From UBA10649 sp963749905 (GTDB lineage Bacteria; Actinomycetota; Actinomycetes; S36-B12), in contig CAVVOF010000003.1 in NCBI GenBank assembly GCA_963749905.1, positions 372,001-436,000 on the forward strand: a stretch of DNA of 64,000 bases. The letters are read 5' to 3'. Shown in pieces: positions 33,849 to 42,322 of this stretch. The notes under the pieces are model-generated. The model worked only from the letters and a program-made list of their open reading frames with translations. It searched no databases and had not been told where the DNA came from. The translations under genes and the position numbers were made by a program. Positions within the stretch are counted from its first letter, which is position 1. Every line of letters starts with the position of its first letter.

Positions 33849-33875
33849 CTGGCACTCTCATTCGCCGAGTGCTAA
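33849..33875. promoter_or_regulatory. CIRCE-like heat-shock operator
   Basis: CTGGCACTC, nine bases, then GAGTGCTAA. The HrcA operator consensus is TTAGCACTC-N9-GAGTGCTAA; the right arm is perfect and the left arm differs at two positions. It lies upstream of hsp20 at a distance that suits repression. Confidence 0.8.
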
Positions 33876-33933
33876 CGGACGGGCCGACGCGGGTATTCCC
33901 GTCGAGAGGCAGTTGCTCAGCCGGACCGGACGC

Positions 33934-34272
33934 TCAGGACGCGAGCAGCCCGCGGCCCTTGAGGTCCTTGTGCACCGCGGCCTCCGCGAAGAAGGAGGCG
34001 AACGGGATGGTGCCGGCGATCAGGATGAGCAGGACCCGGCCCAGGCCGTACCGCACCCGGAAGGCGAGATCGACGCCGGCGATCAGGTAGAGGAAGTACA
34101 GCCAGCCATGGGCGATCCAGAGAATGCCGTACAGGGCCGGACGGGCGGCCGCGTCCGAGTAGTCGAGGAACAGCCGTCCGATCACCAGCCACACGAATGC
34201 GGTCGCCAGCACGACGCCGGTGACCCACGCCATGACCCGGAACCGGGTGAACGCGCCGGGGAGTCCCTTCAC
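33934..34272 (-). CDS. DUF3817 membrane protein
   Basis: A 112-residue protein with three helices and the DUF3817 pattern: FTRFRVMAWVTGVVLATAFVW, then GILWIAHGWLYFLYLIAGVDLA and LGRVLLILIAGTIPFASFFAE. GTG at 34272 overlaps the PfkB stop as GTGA; another GTG at 34278 is possible. It is co-transcribed with a sugar kinase. Function unknown. Confidence 0.8.
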   Translation of the reverse strand: MKGLPGAFTRFRVMAWVTGVVLATAFVWLVIGRLFLDYSDAAARPALYGILWIAHGWLYFLYLIAGVDLAFRVRYGLGRVLLILIAGTIPFASFFAEAAVHKDLKGRGLLAS

Positions 34273-35186
34273 TGCCACCCACCCGGCATCTCGGCGATGA
34301 ACGGCGGATTGGCGCCCGGCCGCTGGCAGGTGACCCCGGCCACTGCGATGCCGAAGCGAGCGGCGGCGGCCACGGCGTCCAGGTCGGCGAGATCGGCGCG
34401 GTGGTGGTCGTGGTGCAGCCACCAGGACAGGAAGCCGCCACTGAACGAGTCGCCCGCGCCCACGGTGTCGGCGACCGGAACTTTGGGAACGGGCAGTTCG
34501 ACGTCCTCGGACTCGGTGATCAGGTGCACCGCGTTCCCGCCGTCCGTGTAGAGCACGAGCGCGTCCCACTCGACGGCCATCCGCCGCGCGGCGTCCAGCA
34601 GCGGCACTCCGGGGTGCAGGTACTCGAGGTCGTCACCGCTGACCTTCACCACGTCCGCCCGCGGCAGCACCGCGCCGAGGGATCGGATCAGCAGGTCGCG
34701 ACGGTCGACACTCGGCCGGCAGTTCGGGTCGATCATCACCAGTTGGTCATCGTCAGCCGCCTGGACCACGGCGACGAGGGCGTCGGCGAGTGGCTCGAGG
34801 ATGAGGGCGAGCGTGCCGGCGTGGATGGCCCGTGCCTGCGGGTCCAGGGCGGCGAGCGCCATCTCGGGCGTGACGGCCGCGGCAGACGTGCCGTCGAGCA
34901 TGAACCGGTAGGAGGCGGCGCCGTGCTCGTCGATCTGCGCGATGGCGAGCGTGGTCGGCTCGTCGACCTGACGGCCGAGGCCGAGCACCACGCCGTCCTC
35001 GGCCAGTAGGCGCATGATCCGCTGGCCGAAGGGATCGGTGGACACGCCGCCCAGGAAGGTCGAGGGCAGACCGAGTCGGGCCACCGTGCGCGCGGTGTTG
35101 AGCGGGCCGCCGCCGACGACCGAGGTGACCTCGCCGCGAGCGTCCACGATGATGTCGACGAGGGCCTCGCCGATGACGGTGATCAC
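34269..35186 (-). CDS. PfkB family carbohydrate kinase (fructokinase-like)
   Basis: A 305-residue ribokinase-fold kinase: MITVIGEALVDIIVDARGE, GGGPLNTARTVARLGLPSTFLGGV, and the C-terminal ATP/anion-hole motif DTVGAGDSFSGGFL with the catalytic Asp. The general architecture suits a fructokinase, which would handle fructose released by amylosucrase or a GH32-type enzyme; that link is inference. The GTG at 35186 lies 6 nt after TAGCCT on the minus strand. Confidence 0.88.
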   Translation of the reverse strand: MITVIGEALVDIIVDARGEVTSVVGGGPLNTARTVARLGLPSTFLGGVSTDPFGQRIMRLLAEDGVVLGLGRQVDEPTTLAIAQIDEHGAASYRFMLDGTSAAAVTPEMALAALDPQARAIHAGTLALILEPLADALVAVVQAADDDQLVMIDPNCRPSVDRRDLLIRSLGAVLPRADVVKVSGDDLEYLHPGVPLLDAARRMAVEWDALVLYTDGGNAVHLITESEDVELPVPKVPVADTVGAGDSFSGGFLSWWLHHDHHRADLADLDAVAAAARFGIAVAGVTCQRPGANPPFIAEMPGGWQ

Positions 35187-35231
35187 GGCAGCAGGCTAGT
35201 CGACCGACCTTGCTCCCATCTGCGGACCACG

Positions 35232-35254
35232 TCTCTCCCGGTAACCGGGAGAGA
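35232..35254. promoter_or_regulatory. 23-bp palindrome between divergent genes (candidate operator)
   Basis: An 11-bp perfect inverted repeat around one central base (core CTCTCCCGGTAACCGGGAGA). It lies 46 bp upstream of the PfkB gene and 95 bp upstream of the nitroreductase. Its symmetry and position suggest an operator rather than a terminator. Confidence 0.5.
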
Positions 35255-35348
35255 TCGGCGACAATGGGGGTCTGAACCGTCCGGATCGCCTGTTTGTCCC
35301 GGCTACGTGGACAGCGACAGCGAGTCCGCCTGCGAAGGAGACGCGACC

Positions 35349-35789
35349 ATGTCCATCAGTGGCGAGTACGCACCAGGCAAGTGGGGCTGGGTGGCCCGGC
35401 AGGTCGAGGAGTACGAGGCCTCGGGCGGTACCCGCGCCAACACGCTGCGCGACACCGGCATCCCCGTCATCATCGTCACGATGCGGGGCGCCAAGTCCGG
35501 CAAGGTGCGCAAGATCGCCCTCATGCGGGTCGAGCACGACGGGGAGTATGCCCTCGTGGCGAGCAAGGGCGGAGATCCCGCTCATCCCGCCTGGTACTTC
35601 AACCTCACCGCCGATCCCCGCATCATGATCCAGGACGGCCCGGCGCCGATGGACTACGTCGTGCGCGAGGTCAGCGGCGACGAACGGCAGGCGTGGTGGG
35701 AGCGAGCGGCCGCGGCGTACCCGCCCTATCTGTCGTATGCCGAGAAGGCCGGGCGGGAGATTCCCGTGCTGGTGGCCTCGCCGGCCTGA
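35349..35789 (+). CDS. Deazaflavin (F420)-dependent nitroreductase family protein
   Basis: A 146-residue split-beta-barrel protein of the DDN/F420-dependent quinone reductase family, with the signature IPVIIVTMRGAKSGKVRKIAL, then YALVASKGGDPAHPAWYFNL and WWERAAAAYPPYLSYAEKAGR. Relatives use F420H2 to reduce quinones or nitro compounds. The ATG at 35349 follows GAAGGAG. An in-frame ATG at 35307 is less likely. Confidence 0.9.
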   Translation: MSISGEYAPGKWGWVARQVEEYEASGGTRANTLRDTGIPVIIVTMRGAKSGKVRKIALMRVEHDGEYALVASKGGDPAHPAWYFNLTADPRIMIQDGPAPMDYVVREVSGDERQAWWERAAAAYPPYLSYAEKAGREIPVLVASPA

Positions 35790-35795
35790 TCACCG

Positions 35796-36563
35796 CTACT
35801 TCGCGACGGACTGTTGGTCGGCAGTCGGCTCCGACTCGTCACGACCCGCCTCGATCCACAGCCACCGCAGGTACACCGCCGCCCCGAAGGCGGCGAAGAT
35901 CCACCACTGGATCGCGTAGAAGAAGTTCTGCAACGGGAAGGACACGTCGGACGTCTGGATCGTCGGCGGGACGGGGCTCGGCGCCGCCACGTCGCCGGGC
36001 TCTTGACTCTCGAGCACGACGAAGCCGGGCAGGACGGGGACCCCCCACATCTCGGCCAGTCGATCGCTGGCGATCACCACCGTCCGATCCGGCTGCACCG
36101 GTGCGTCGGCGTAGAAACGCTCGTCCGGGTGGAGGACGCCCGTGACAGAGACCACCTCATCGGCCGGCGTCACGCCCGGCGCGTCCTCCGACGGCAGCCA
36201 CCCTCGCACGACCGCGACGACGGTGCCGTCCGGCTGGGGCATCCCCGTCACCACCCAGACGCCCGGCTCGTCCGCGAGCGACCGCGAGGTCACCACCGCC
36301 TGCAGGTCGGGGTCGTAGCTCCCGACGAGCGTCACCGGATGCCCGATGGCCGGGGTAGGCAGCTCCTCGGGAACCTCACCGGGGCTCCGGTCGGGGAACA
36401 GCTCGTCGATCGGCGCGGGCGCCGCGGCGGCGGCTCGCTCGGCGGTGAGGATCGTCTGGGTGCGTTCCCACTGCCAGCGGCCCAGCAGGGCCGCGGCGAT
36501 CATCAGCAGGACGAGCCCGAGTAGGGCGAGCAGCCACTTCGGCGTCAGGGCCAGCCGCAGCAT
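35796..36563 (-). CDS. SURF1 family protein
   Basis: A 255-residue cytochrome c oxidase assembly factor. There is an N-terminal helix (PKWLLALLGLVLLMIAAALLG) followed by RWQWERTQ and a C-terminal helix (AIQWWIFAAFGAAVYLRWLW), with VVVAVVRGWLPSE-type and FFYAIQWW motifs of the family between them. Both ends lie in the membrane with a large external loop. ATG at 36563 is chosen because it aligns with other SURF1 starts; ATG at 36587 would overlap the gene upstream. Confidence 0.85.
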   Translation of the reverse strand: MLRLALTPKWLLALLGLVLLMIAAALLGRWQWERTQTILTAERAAAAAPAPIDELFPDRSPGEVPEELPTPAIGHPVTLVGSYDPDLQAVVTSRSLADEPGVWVVTGMPQPDGTVVAVVRGWLPSEDAPGVTPADEVVSVTGVLHPDERFYADAPVQPDRTVVIASDRLAEMWGVPVLPGFVVLESQEPGDVAAPSPVPPTIQTSDVSFPLQNFFYAIQWWIFAAFGAAVYLRWLWIEAGRDESEPTADQQSVAK

Positions 36564-36567
36564 CCGG

Positions 36568-36855
36568 CTACTGCGGCTGCTGGTCATCCTGGCTCTCGCC
36601 GCGGGCCACGGCCTCCTCTGTCAGCGCGCGATCCATCGCCTGCTCCCGGTCGTCGCGGCCCTCGGGCAGGGAGGGGTCGATCCTCTTGATCTGCTTGTTC
36701 ATGGAGCGCCACAGGAAGAAGACGGCGATGAGGAGGACGAGGACGAACAGGCCGGCGATCGGCAGGGCGTTGTCGATCAGGGTCTTCTGCTCGTCCGGGT
36801 CGGCGGTCTCTGTGAGCACGGCAGCATGGACGGCAAGCAGGGCGGCCTGGGTCAT
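36568..36855 (-). CDS. Small single-helix membrane protein downstream of mca
   Basis: A 95-residue protein with one membrane helix (ALPIAGLFVLVLLIAVFFLW) and a charged tail. I do not recognise a named family, though similar proteins sit beside mca in other actinomycetes. The ATG at 36855 overlaps the mca stop as ATGA, and the stop is 4 bp before SURF1, so the three form an operon. Confidence 0.65.
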   Translation of the reverse strand: MTQAALLAVHAAVLTETADPDEQKTLIDNALPIAGLFVLVLLIAVFFLWRSMNKQIKRIDPSLPEGRDDREQAMDRALTEEAVARGESQDDQQPQ

Positions 36856-37728
36856 GAGGCGTCCTCTCGTAGGCCGGCGAACAGGTCGTCCTCCGGAAGC
36901 GTGGTGTCGACGAGCGACCGGGCGAGTTCGAAGTCCTCTGTGGGCCAGATCCGCTGCTGGAACTCCATGGGCACCGCGAACCAGAGTCCGGTCGGGTCGA
37001 TCTGGGTGCGGTGCTGCAGCAGCGCGCGATCGCGCACCTCGAACCACTCGGCTGCGGGGACACGGGTGGTGATGCGGTTGGCGTCCTCGGGCCGGTCGTC
37101 CCAGCGCTTCACCCAGTCGTGGTACGGGGAGTCGAGGTCGGCGTCGATCATCGCCAGGTGCAGCGCCTCGACTCGGGCCTTCGAGAACTGCTGGTTGTAG
37201 TAGACCTTCTGCACCTGCCACGGCTCACCGAGTTCCGGGAAGCGGGTCGGGTCGGCAGCGGCGTCGACGGCGGACATCGTGGTCTCGTGCGTGCGGATGT
37301 GGTCCGGGTGCGGGTAGCCGCCGTTCTCGTCGTACGTGGTGACCACCTGCGGGCGGAACGAGCGGATCAGGGCTACCAGCGGCGGGATCGTCTCCTCGAC
37401 GGATAGCGCGGCGAAGCAGCCGTCGGGCAGCGGGGGCGGCGGATCGCCCTCGGGGAAGCCGGAGTCCTCGAAGCCCAGCCACTCGTGCCGGACGTCGAGC
37501 ACGGCGACCGCGTCGGCCATCTCCCGACGCCGGACGGCGATCAGGCCGTGCTCGTCGACGTCCGCCTGTGCGGCCGCGTTGAGCACGTCGCCGCGCTCCG
37601 CCGCCCGTGCAGGTGACGACCATGACGTCGACTCCCTCGGCGCGGTACTTGGCGATCGTGGCGGCGCCCTTGCTCGACTCGTCGTCGGGATGGGCGTGTA
37701 CAGCCATCAGGCGGAGGGGCTCGGTCAC
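36852..37728 (-). CDS. mca: Mycothiol S-conjugate amidase, one frameshift
   Basis: A zinc amidase that cleaves mycothiol conjugates during detoxification. The first part, LRLMAVHAHPDDESSKGAAT, carries the zinc motif HPDDE and continues to VVTCTGG. There the frame breaks at about 37600. The next frame continues with the expected ERGDVLN, and later FRPQVVTTYDENGGYPHPDH with the third zinc ligand HPDH. The span is 877 nt (3n+1), about 291 residues, so one extra G explains the break. GTG at 37728 lies 6 nt after GAGACT on the minus strand. The gene shows that the organism makes mycothiol. Confidence 0.9.
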
Positions 37729-37746
37729 GGGACTAGTCTCCCCTAC
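37729..37746. promoter_or_regulatory. 18-bp divergent leaderless promoter, mca/DUF4307
   Basis: The two GTG start codons are only 18 bp apart. On the plus strand TAGTCT (37734-37739) is 7 nt before the DUF4307 start. On the minus strand GAGACT (37740-37735) is 6 nt before the mca start. The two -10 elements share five bases within the palindrome GACTAGTC (37731-37738). Confidence 0.65.
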
Positions 37747-38214
37747 GTGCCCACGCCGTTCACTCGGGACCAATTGAGCCCGGCGATGCAGGCGCGGTAT
37801 GGGCTGGACCGGCGGCCGATCGGGCGCTGGCTCGCGGTCGCGCTGCTGGTGCTGGGCTTCGTCGGGGTGCTGGTGTTCGTGACCGTCGGCCTGTCGAGCA
37901 ACCCGGTCGAGGCGCGACTGGTGACGTTCGAGGTGGTCAGCGCCGAGCGAGCGGACGCCCGGGTCACGGTGCAGAAGCCCGCCGACGAGGAGGTGGTCTG
38001 CGTGCTGCGCGCCCAGGACGAGATCCGCGTCGACGTCGGCTACGCGACCGTCGTGCTGCCGCCCGGCGAGTCGGACGTCCTGCTCGATTACTCGCTGCGC
38101 ACGCTGGCCCCGGCGTTCACCGTGGAACTCCTCGGCTGCTCGGTGGACGGCCCGCCCGGGGTGTCTCCCCCGCAGTTCCCGCCCGGCGTCGTCCCGCCGA
38201 CCCAGCCCTACTGA
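37747..38214 (+). CDS. DUF4307 membrane protein
   Basis: A 155-residue protein with RYGLDRRPIGRWLAVALLVLG leading into one membrane helix, then an external domain with VTFEVVSAERADARVTVQKP and a PGV-rich tail, typical of DUF4307, which is almost always found next to mca. GTG at 37747 is probably leaderless. The role is unknown; the association with mycothiol genes is by position only. Confidence 0.85.
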   Translation: MPTPFTRDQLSPAMQARYGLDRRPIGRWLAVALLVLGFVGVLVFVTVGLSSNPVEARLVTFEVVSAERADARVTVQKPADEEVVCVLRAQDEIRVDVGYATVVLPPGESDVLLDYSLRTLAPAFTVELLGCSVDGPPGVSPPQFPPGVVPPTQPY

Positions 38215-38222
38215 CCCCACCA

Positions 38223-38296
38223 CCCCCCGCGAGTGTGCGCTGGTCGTCGCTTTCAGGGGGCCCTGAGAGCGACGACCAGCGCACACTCGCGGGGGG
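38223..38296. repeat. Long palindromic repeat, family C copy 1
   Basis: Perfect 29-bp arms (38223-38251 with 38268-38296), extended inward by seven further pairs including one wobble. The core is GCGAGTGTGCGCTGGTCGTC. It lies between DUF4307 and the MoxR gene on the same strand. Related copies lie at 42251 and 55521. Confidence 0.88.
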
Positions 38297-38350
38297 GTTC
38301 GCGGGGGTGGTGGCCTCGCGGGATCGGCGCGATCGACGTACGGTCATCGG

Positions 38351-39775
38351 GTGACCCGACTTGCCCCGCCCATCCCCGCCCACCTGCCGACCGACCTGGG
38401 TGGCCTCGTGGCCTCCGGCTACGAGAGCCGGCCGGTCAAGGAGGAACTGCGCGCCAACCTGCTCGCCCGGCTCTCCTCCGGTGAGCCCACCTTCCCCGGG
38501 ATCGTCGGATTCGAGGACACCGTCGCGCCACAGCTCGAGCGCGCGCTGCTCGCCGGTCATGACGTCGTCATGCTGGGCGAGCGCGGACAGGGCAAGACCC
38601 GACTGCTGCGCTCCCTCGTCGCCCTGCTCGACGAGTGGCTGCCGGTCGTCGACGGGTGCGAGATCAACGACGATCCCACCGCGCCCATCTGCGCCCGCTG
38701 CCGCCGCCTGGCGGCCGAGCTGGGCGACGACCTGCCGATCAGCTGGCGGCACCGCAGCGAGCGCTTCGGCGAGAAGCTGGCCACGCCCGACACCTCCGTC
38801 GGCGACCTCGTGGGCGACGTCGACCCCATCAAGGTCGCGGAAGGCCGCAGCCTCGGCGACACCGAGACCATCCACTTCGGCCTGGTGCCCCGCACTCATC
38901 GCGGGATCTTCGCCATCAACGAGCTGCCCGACCTCGCCGAGCGGATCCAGGTGGCCCTGCTCAACGTGCTCGAGGAGCGGGATATCCAGATCCGCGGCTA
39001 TCAGGTGCGCCTGCCCCTGGACCTGCTCGTGGTCGCCAGCGCGAACCCCGAGGACTACACCAACCGCGGCCGGATCATCACCCCACTGAAGGACCGCTTC
39101 GGCGCGGAGATCCGCACCCACTACCCCACGACGGTCGAGGCCGAGGTCGACCTCATCGCGCAGGAGGCCCGGCTGGGCGCCGTGGTGCCCACCCACCTGC
39201 TCGAGGTCGTCGCCCGATTCACGCGCGAGGTACGCGAGTCGCCTGCGGTCGACCAGCGCAGCGGGGTGTCCGCCCGGTTCTCGATCGCCTGCGTCGAGGC
39301 ACTCTCGGGAGCCGCCCTGCGCCGCGCCGCCCTCACCGGCGGTGGACTGGCCGTCGCGCGCATCGGCGACCTCACGGGCGTCGTCCCGACGCTGCGGGGC
39401 AAGGTCGAGTTCGACGTGAGCGAGGAGGGCCAGGAGGAGCAGACGCTGCAGTTGCTCGCCCGTCGCGCGACGGCCGACGCCTGGCGCGCGCGACTTGGGG
39501 GCAACGACCTGCGTCCCCTCCTCACCGCGGTCGTCGGCTGGTTCGACGAGGGCAACTCGCTCGTGGTCGGCGATACCGTCCCCGGGTCCGTGCTGCTCGA
39601 CGAGCTCGGACCGCTGGAGGGGCTGGGGCGGCTCGTCACGACACTGGAGCCCACCCTCGAGCAGTCGCCGGAGCTGGTCGCCGCGTGCGTCGAGTTCGCC
39701 GTCGAGGGCCTGTGGCTGACGCGGCGGATCGACAAGGACTCGGTCGGCAGCGTGAGCCGCTACGGATCCTCGTGA
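38351..39775 (+). CDS. MoxR-type AAA+ ATPase / magnesium chelatase-like
   Basis: A 474-residue AAA+ ATPase with Walker A MLGERGQGKTRLLRSL, Walker B GIFAINELPDLAERIQ and sensor I LLVVASANPEDYTNRGRII. A C-terminal helical region follows. MoxR ATPases act as chaperones with VWA-domain partners, and the next gene encodes one. GTG at 38351 lies 6 nt after TACGGT (38339-38344). A four-cysteine-like segment (CEINDDPTAPICARC) near residues 100-115 could bind metal. Confidence 0.9.
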   Translation: MTRLAPPIPAHLPTDLGGLVASGYESRPVKEELRANLLARLSSGEPTFPGIVGFEDTVAPQLERALLAGHDVVMLGERGQGKTRLLRSLVALLDEWLPVVDGCEINDDPTAPICARCRRLAAELGDDLPISWRHRSERFGEKLATPDTSVGDLVGDVDPIKVAEGRSLGDTETIHFGLVPRTHRGIFAINELPDLAERIQVALLNVLEERDIQIRGYQVRLPLDLLVVASANPEDYTNRGRIITPLKDRFGAEIRTHYPTTVEAEVDLIAQEARLGAVVPTHLLEVVARFTREVRESPAVDQRSGVSARFSIACVEALSGAALRRAALTGGGLAVARIGDLTGVVPTLRGKVEFDVSEEGQEEQTLQLLARRATADAWRARLGGNDLRPLLTAVVGWFDEGNSLVVGDTVPGSVLLDELGPLEGLGRLVTTLEPTLEQSPELVAACVEFAVEGLWLTRRIDKDSVGSVSRYGSS

Positions 39776-39785
39776 GCGCCCGCGC

Positions 39786-41732
39786 ATGACCGGCTTCCGC
39801 TTCGGCGCCCTGCACGGCGGACCGGACCCGCTCGCCTCTCCCCCGGACGCCGGTGCCGGGCTCGACGAGCTGGGCCGGCGCATCCTGGGCGGACAGTCGG
39901 TGCGTGACGCCTTGCGCGACCTGCTCCGTCAGGGCACGCAGGGTCGGCAGGGACTGCAGTCGATGGCGCAGCGCATCCGCGAGGAGCGTCAGCGACTGGA
40001 GAAGTCCGGACGCATGGACGGACTGCTGGAGGACCTGCGCGACCTGCTCGAGCAGGCCCTCGACGCCGAGCGCACGGCCCTGTTCCCGGATCCGTCGGAC
40101 GACGCCCGCTTCCGGGAGTCCCTGCTGGACGCGGTCCCCGACGACGTCGGCCGCGCGGTGCAGGAGCTGTCCACGTACGACTGGCGGTCGCCGGAGGCCC
40201 GCGAGGCGTTCGAGCAGATCCGCGAGCGGCTGCAGCGGGATGTCGTCGACCAGCAGTTCCGTGACCTGACCCGCGGCGTGGACAGCATGTCGTCGCCGGA
40301 GACACGGGCCGCGCTCAAGGAGATGATGGCGGACCTCAACTCCCTGCTGGATCGCCACCGGCGCGGTGAGGACGTCGCCGAGGACTATCAGGAGTTCATC
40401 GACAAGCACCGCGAGTTCTTCCCCGACGCCCCGGACACCATCGAGGAGTTCATCGACGATCTGGCCCGCCGGTCGGCCGCGATGCAGCGCATGCTCGACT
40501 CGATGAGCCCGGAGCAGCGGGCCGAGCTGGCCGCTGCGATGGAACAGGCCCTCGCCGACCTCGACCTGCAGTCCGAGATGGCCGCCCTGCAGGACAACCT
40601 GCAGGCCCTGCGTCCCGAGTTCTCCTCGCGTGGCACGTCGTCGCTGTCCGGCGAGGAGCGACTCGGCCTGCCCGACGCCACCTCGGCGCTGGCCGAACTG
40701 GCCGAGCTCGAGCAGCTCTCGGAGGATCTCGGCGACGGCTTCGCGCGCACCGATCTCGAGACGATCGACGAGACGGCCGTCGAGAGGGTCTTGGGCCGGG
40801 CGGCCCGGGACGATCTCGAGGCCTTGCGCGACCTCCAGCGGGAACTCGAGCGGCAGGGGTACCTGCTCAACGATGGCGAGACCCTGCAGCTGTCTCCCAA
40901 GGCGATCCGCCGGATCGGGCGCACCGCGCTGCGGGCGGTGTTCGACTCCTTGGACGGCCAGACCCGAGGCAACCACGAGCTGCGCCGGTCGGGCGCCGCC
41001 GGCGAGTCGACCGGCAGCAGCCGGCGCTGGCAGTTCGGCGACGAGCAGCCCGTCGACGTGGTGCAGACGCTGCGCAACGCCGTGAGCCGACGCCTGATCG
41101 ATCCCGCGGACGACGCACGCCTTCGCGCGGATGACTTCGAGGTGCACGAGACCGAGACGGTCACCCGAGCGGCCGTCGCGCTGCTCATCGACCAGTCCTT
41201 CTCGATGGTCATGAACGACACCTGGCGCGACGCGAAGACGATGGCCCTCGCCCTGCACTCGCTCGCGTCCACCGCGTACCCGCTGGACGACCTGCAGGTC
41301 ATCGCGTTCGCGAACGTCGCCCGCGTCGTCGCCCCGCACGAGCTGCCCAACCTCGAGGCGAGTCACGTACAGGGCACCAACCTGCAGCACGCGCTGATGC
41401 TGGCCGGGCAGTTCCTCGACCGTCATCCGGGAGCGCAGCGGATCGTCATGGTGGTGACCGACGGCGAGCCCACCGCGCACCTGCTCCCCTCCGGGGAGGA
41501 CTGGTTCAGCTGGCCGCCGTCCGCCGAGACGATCGAGGAGACGATTGCGCAGGTGGACCGCATGACGCGTCGACGGGTGCCGATCTCGTGGTTCCGCCTG
41601 GGGGACGACCCGGGTCTGGCCCGGTTCCTCGATGCGGTGGCGCGGCGCAACGGGGGCCGCGTGCTCGGCGTGTCCGCGGACCGGCTAGGTGACTACGTCG
41701 TCACGGACTACGTGCGCGCCCGCCACCGATGA
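39786..41732 (+). CDS. VWA-domain protein partner of MoxR ATPase
   Basis: A 648-residue protein. The first about 430 residues are helical and charged with coiled-coil character. The C-terminal VWA domain has a complete MIDAS: D-Q-S-F-S in LLIDQSFSMVM, the Thr in HVQGTNLQHAL and the Asp in VVTDGEPTAH. It starts 10 bp after the MoxR stop, so the two form an operon. Known MoxR-VWA pairs assemble or activate metal-containing or membrane complexes; the client here is unknown. Confidence 0.9.
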   Translation: MTGFRFGALHGGPDPLASPPDAGAGLDELGRRILGGQSVRDALRDLLRQGTQGRQGLQSMAQRIREERQRLEKSGRMDGLLEDLRDLLEQALDAERTALFPDPSDDARFRESLLDAVPDDVGRAVQELSTYDWRSPEAREAFEQIRERLQRDVVDQQFRDLTRGVDSMSSPETRAALKEMMADLNSLLDRHRRGEDVAEDYQEFIDKHREFFPDAPDTIEEFIDDLARRSAAMQRMLDSMSPEQRAELAAAMEQALADLDLQSEMAALQDNLQALRPEFSSRGTSSLSGEERLGLPDATSALAELAELEQLSEDLGDGFARTDLETIDETAVERVLGRAARDDLEALRDLQRELERQGYLLNDGETLQLSPKAIRRIGRTALRAVFDSLDGQTRGNHELRRSGAAGESTGSSRRWQFGDEQPVDVVQTLRNAVSRRLIDPADDARLRADDFEVHETETVTRAAVALLIDQSFSMVMNDTWRDAKTMALALHSLASTAYPLDDLQVIAFANVARVVAPHELPNLEASHVQGTNLQHALMLAGQFLDRHPGAQRIVMVVTDGEPTAHLLPSGEDWFSWPPSAETIEETIAQVDRMTRRRVPISWFRLGDDPGLARFLDAVARRNGGRVLGVSADRLGDYVVTDYVRARHR

Positions 41733-41754
41733 ACCACGGGTACCCTTCCCCGTT

Positions 41755-42246
41755 ATGACCGAGAACGCCATCACCTGGCTCACGCAGGAGGCCCACGACC
41801 GCCTCGTGGCGGAACTCGCCGACCGTCAAGGACCCACCCGCGAGCAGATCAAGAACCGCATAGCGGCCGCACGCGAGGAGGGCGACCTCAAGGAGAACGG
41901 CGGGTACCACGCCGCGCGCGAGGAGCAGGGCAAGAACGAGGCCCGCGTCCGCCAGCTGAAGCACCTGCTCGAGCACTCGCAGATCGGCGCTCCCGAGGCG
42001 GACCACGACGAGGTCGCGCCCGGCAAGGTCGTCACGGTGCGGTTCCCTGCCTGGGACGAGGAGGAGACCTTCCTGCTCGGCTCTCGCGAGGAGGCCGCGC
42101 ACGCGTCCATCGAGGTCTACTCCCCGACATCACCCCTCGGCGCCGCAGTGCTCGGACAGCGGGTCGGCGACTCGGCGACGTACACGCTCGCCAACGGCAA
42201 GGACATGACGGTCGACATCCTCAAGGTCGAGGCCTACGGCGGCTAG
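41755..42246 (+). CDS. greA: Transcription elongation factor GreA
   Basis: Rescues backtracked RNA polymerase by stimulating transcript cleavage. It is 163 residues: an N-terminal coiled coil (TQEAHDRLVAELADRQG, then AAREEGDLKENGGYHAAREEQGKNE with the acidic tip residues Asp and Glu) and a C-terminal FKBP-like domain (ISPTSPLG-like YSPTSPLGAAVLGQRVGD). ATG at 41755 has TACCCT 8 nt upstream. It ends 5 bp before a family C repeat. Confidence 0.95.
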   Translation: MTENAITWLTQEAHDRLVAELADRQGPTREQIKNRIAAAREEGDLKENGGYHAAREEQGKNEARVRQLKHLLEHSQIGAPEADHDEVAPGKVVTVRFPAWDEEETFLLGSREEAAHASIEVYSPTSPLGAAVLGQRVGDSATYTLANGKDMTVDILKVEAYGG

Positions 42247-42250
42247 TTCG

Positions 42251-42318
42251 TTTCGCGAGTGTGCGCTCGTCGTCGCTTTCGGCCACTCCAAAGCGACGTC
42301 CAGCGCACACTCGCGAAG
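42251..42318. repeat. Long palindromic repeat, family C copy 2
   Basis: Arms 42252-42279 and 42290-42317 pair over 28 bp with two mismatches, core GCGAGTGTGCGCT. It lies between the convergent greA and ilvA genes and probably terminates both. Confidence 0.85.
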
Positions 42319-42322
42319 GGTT

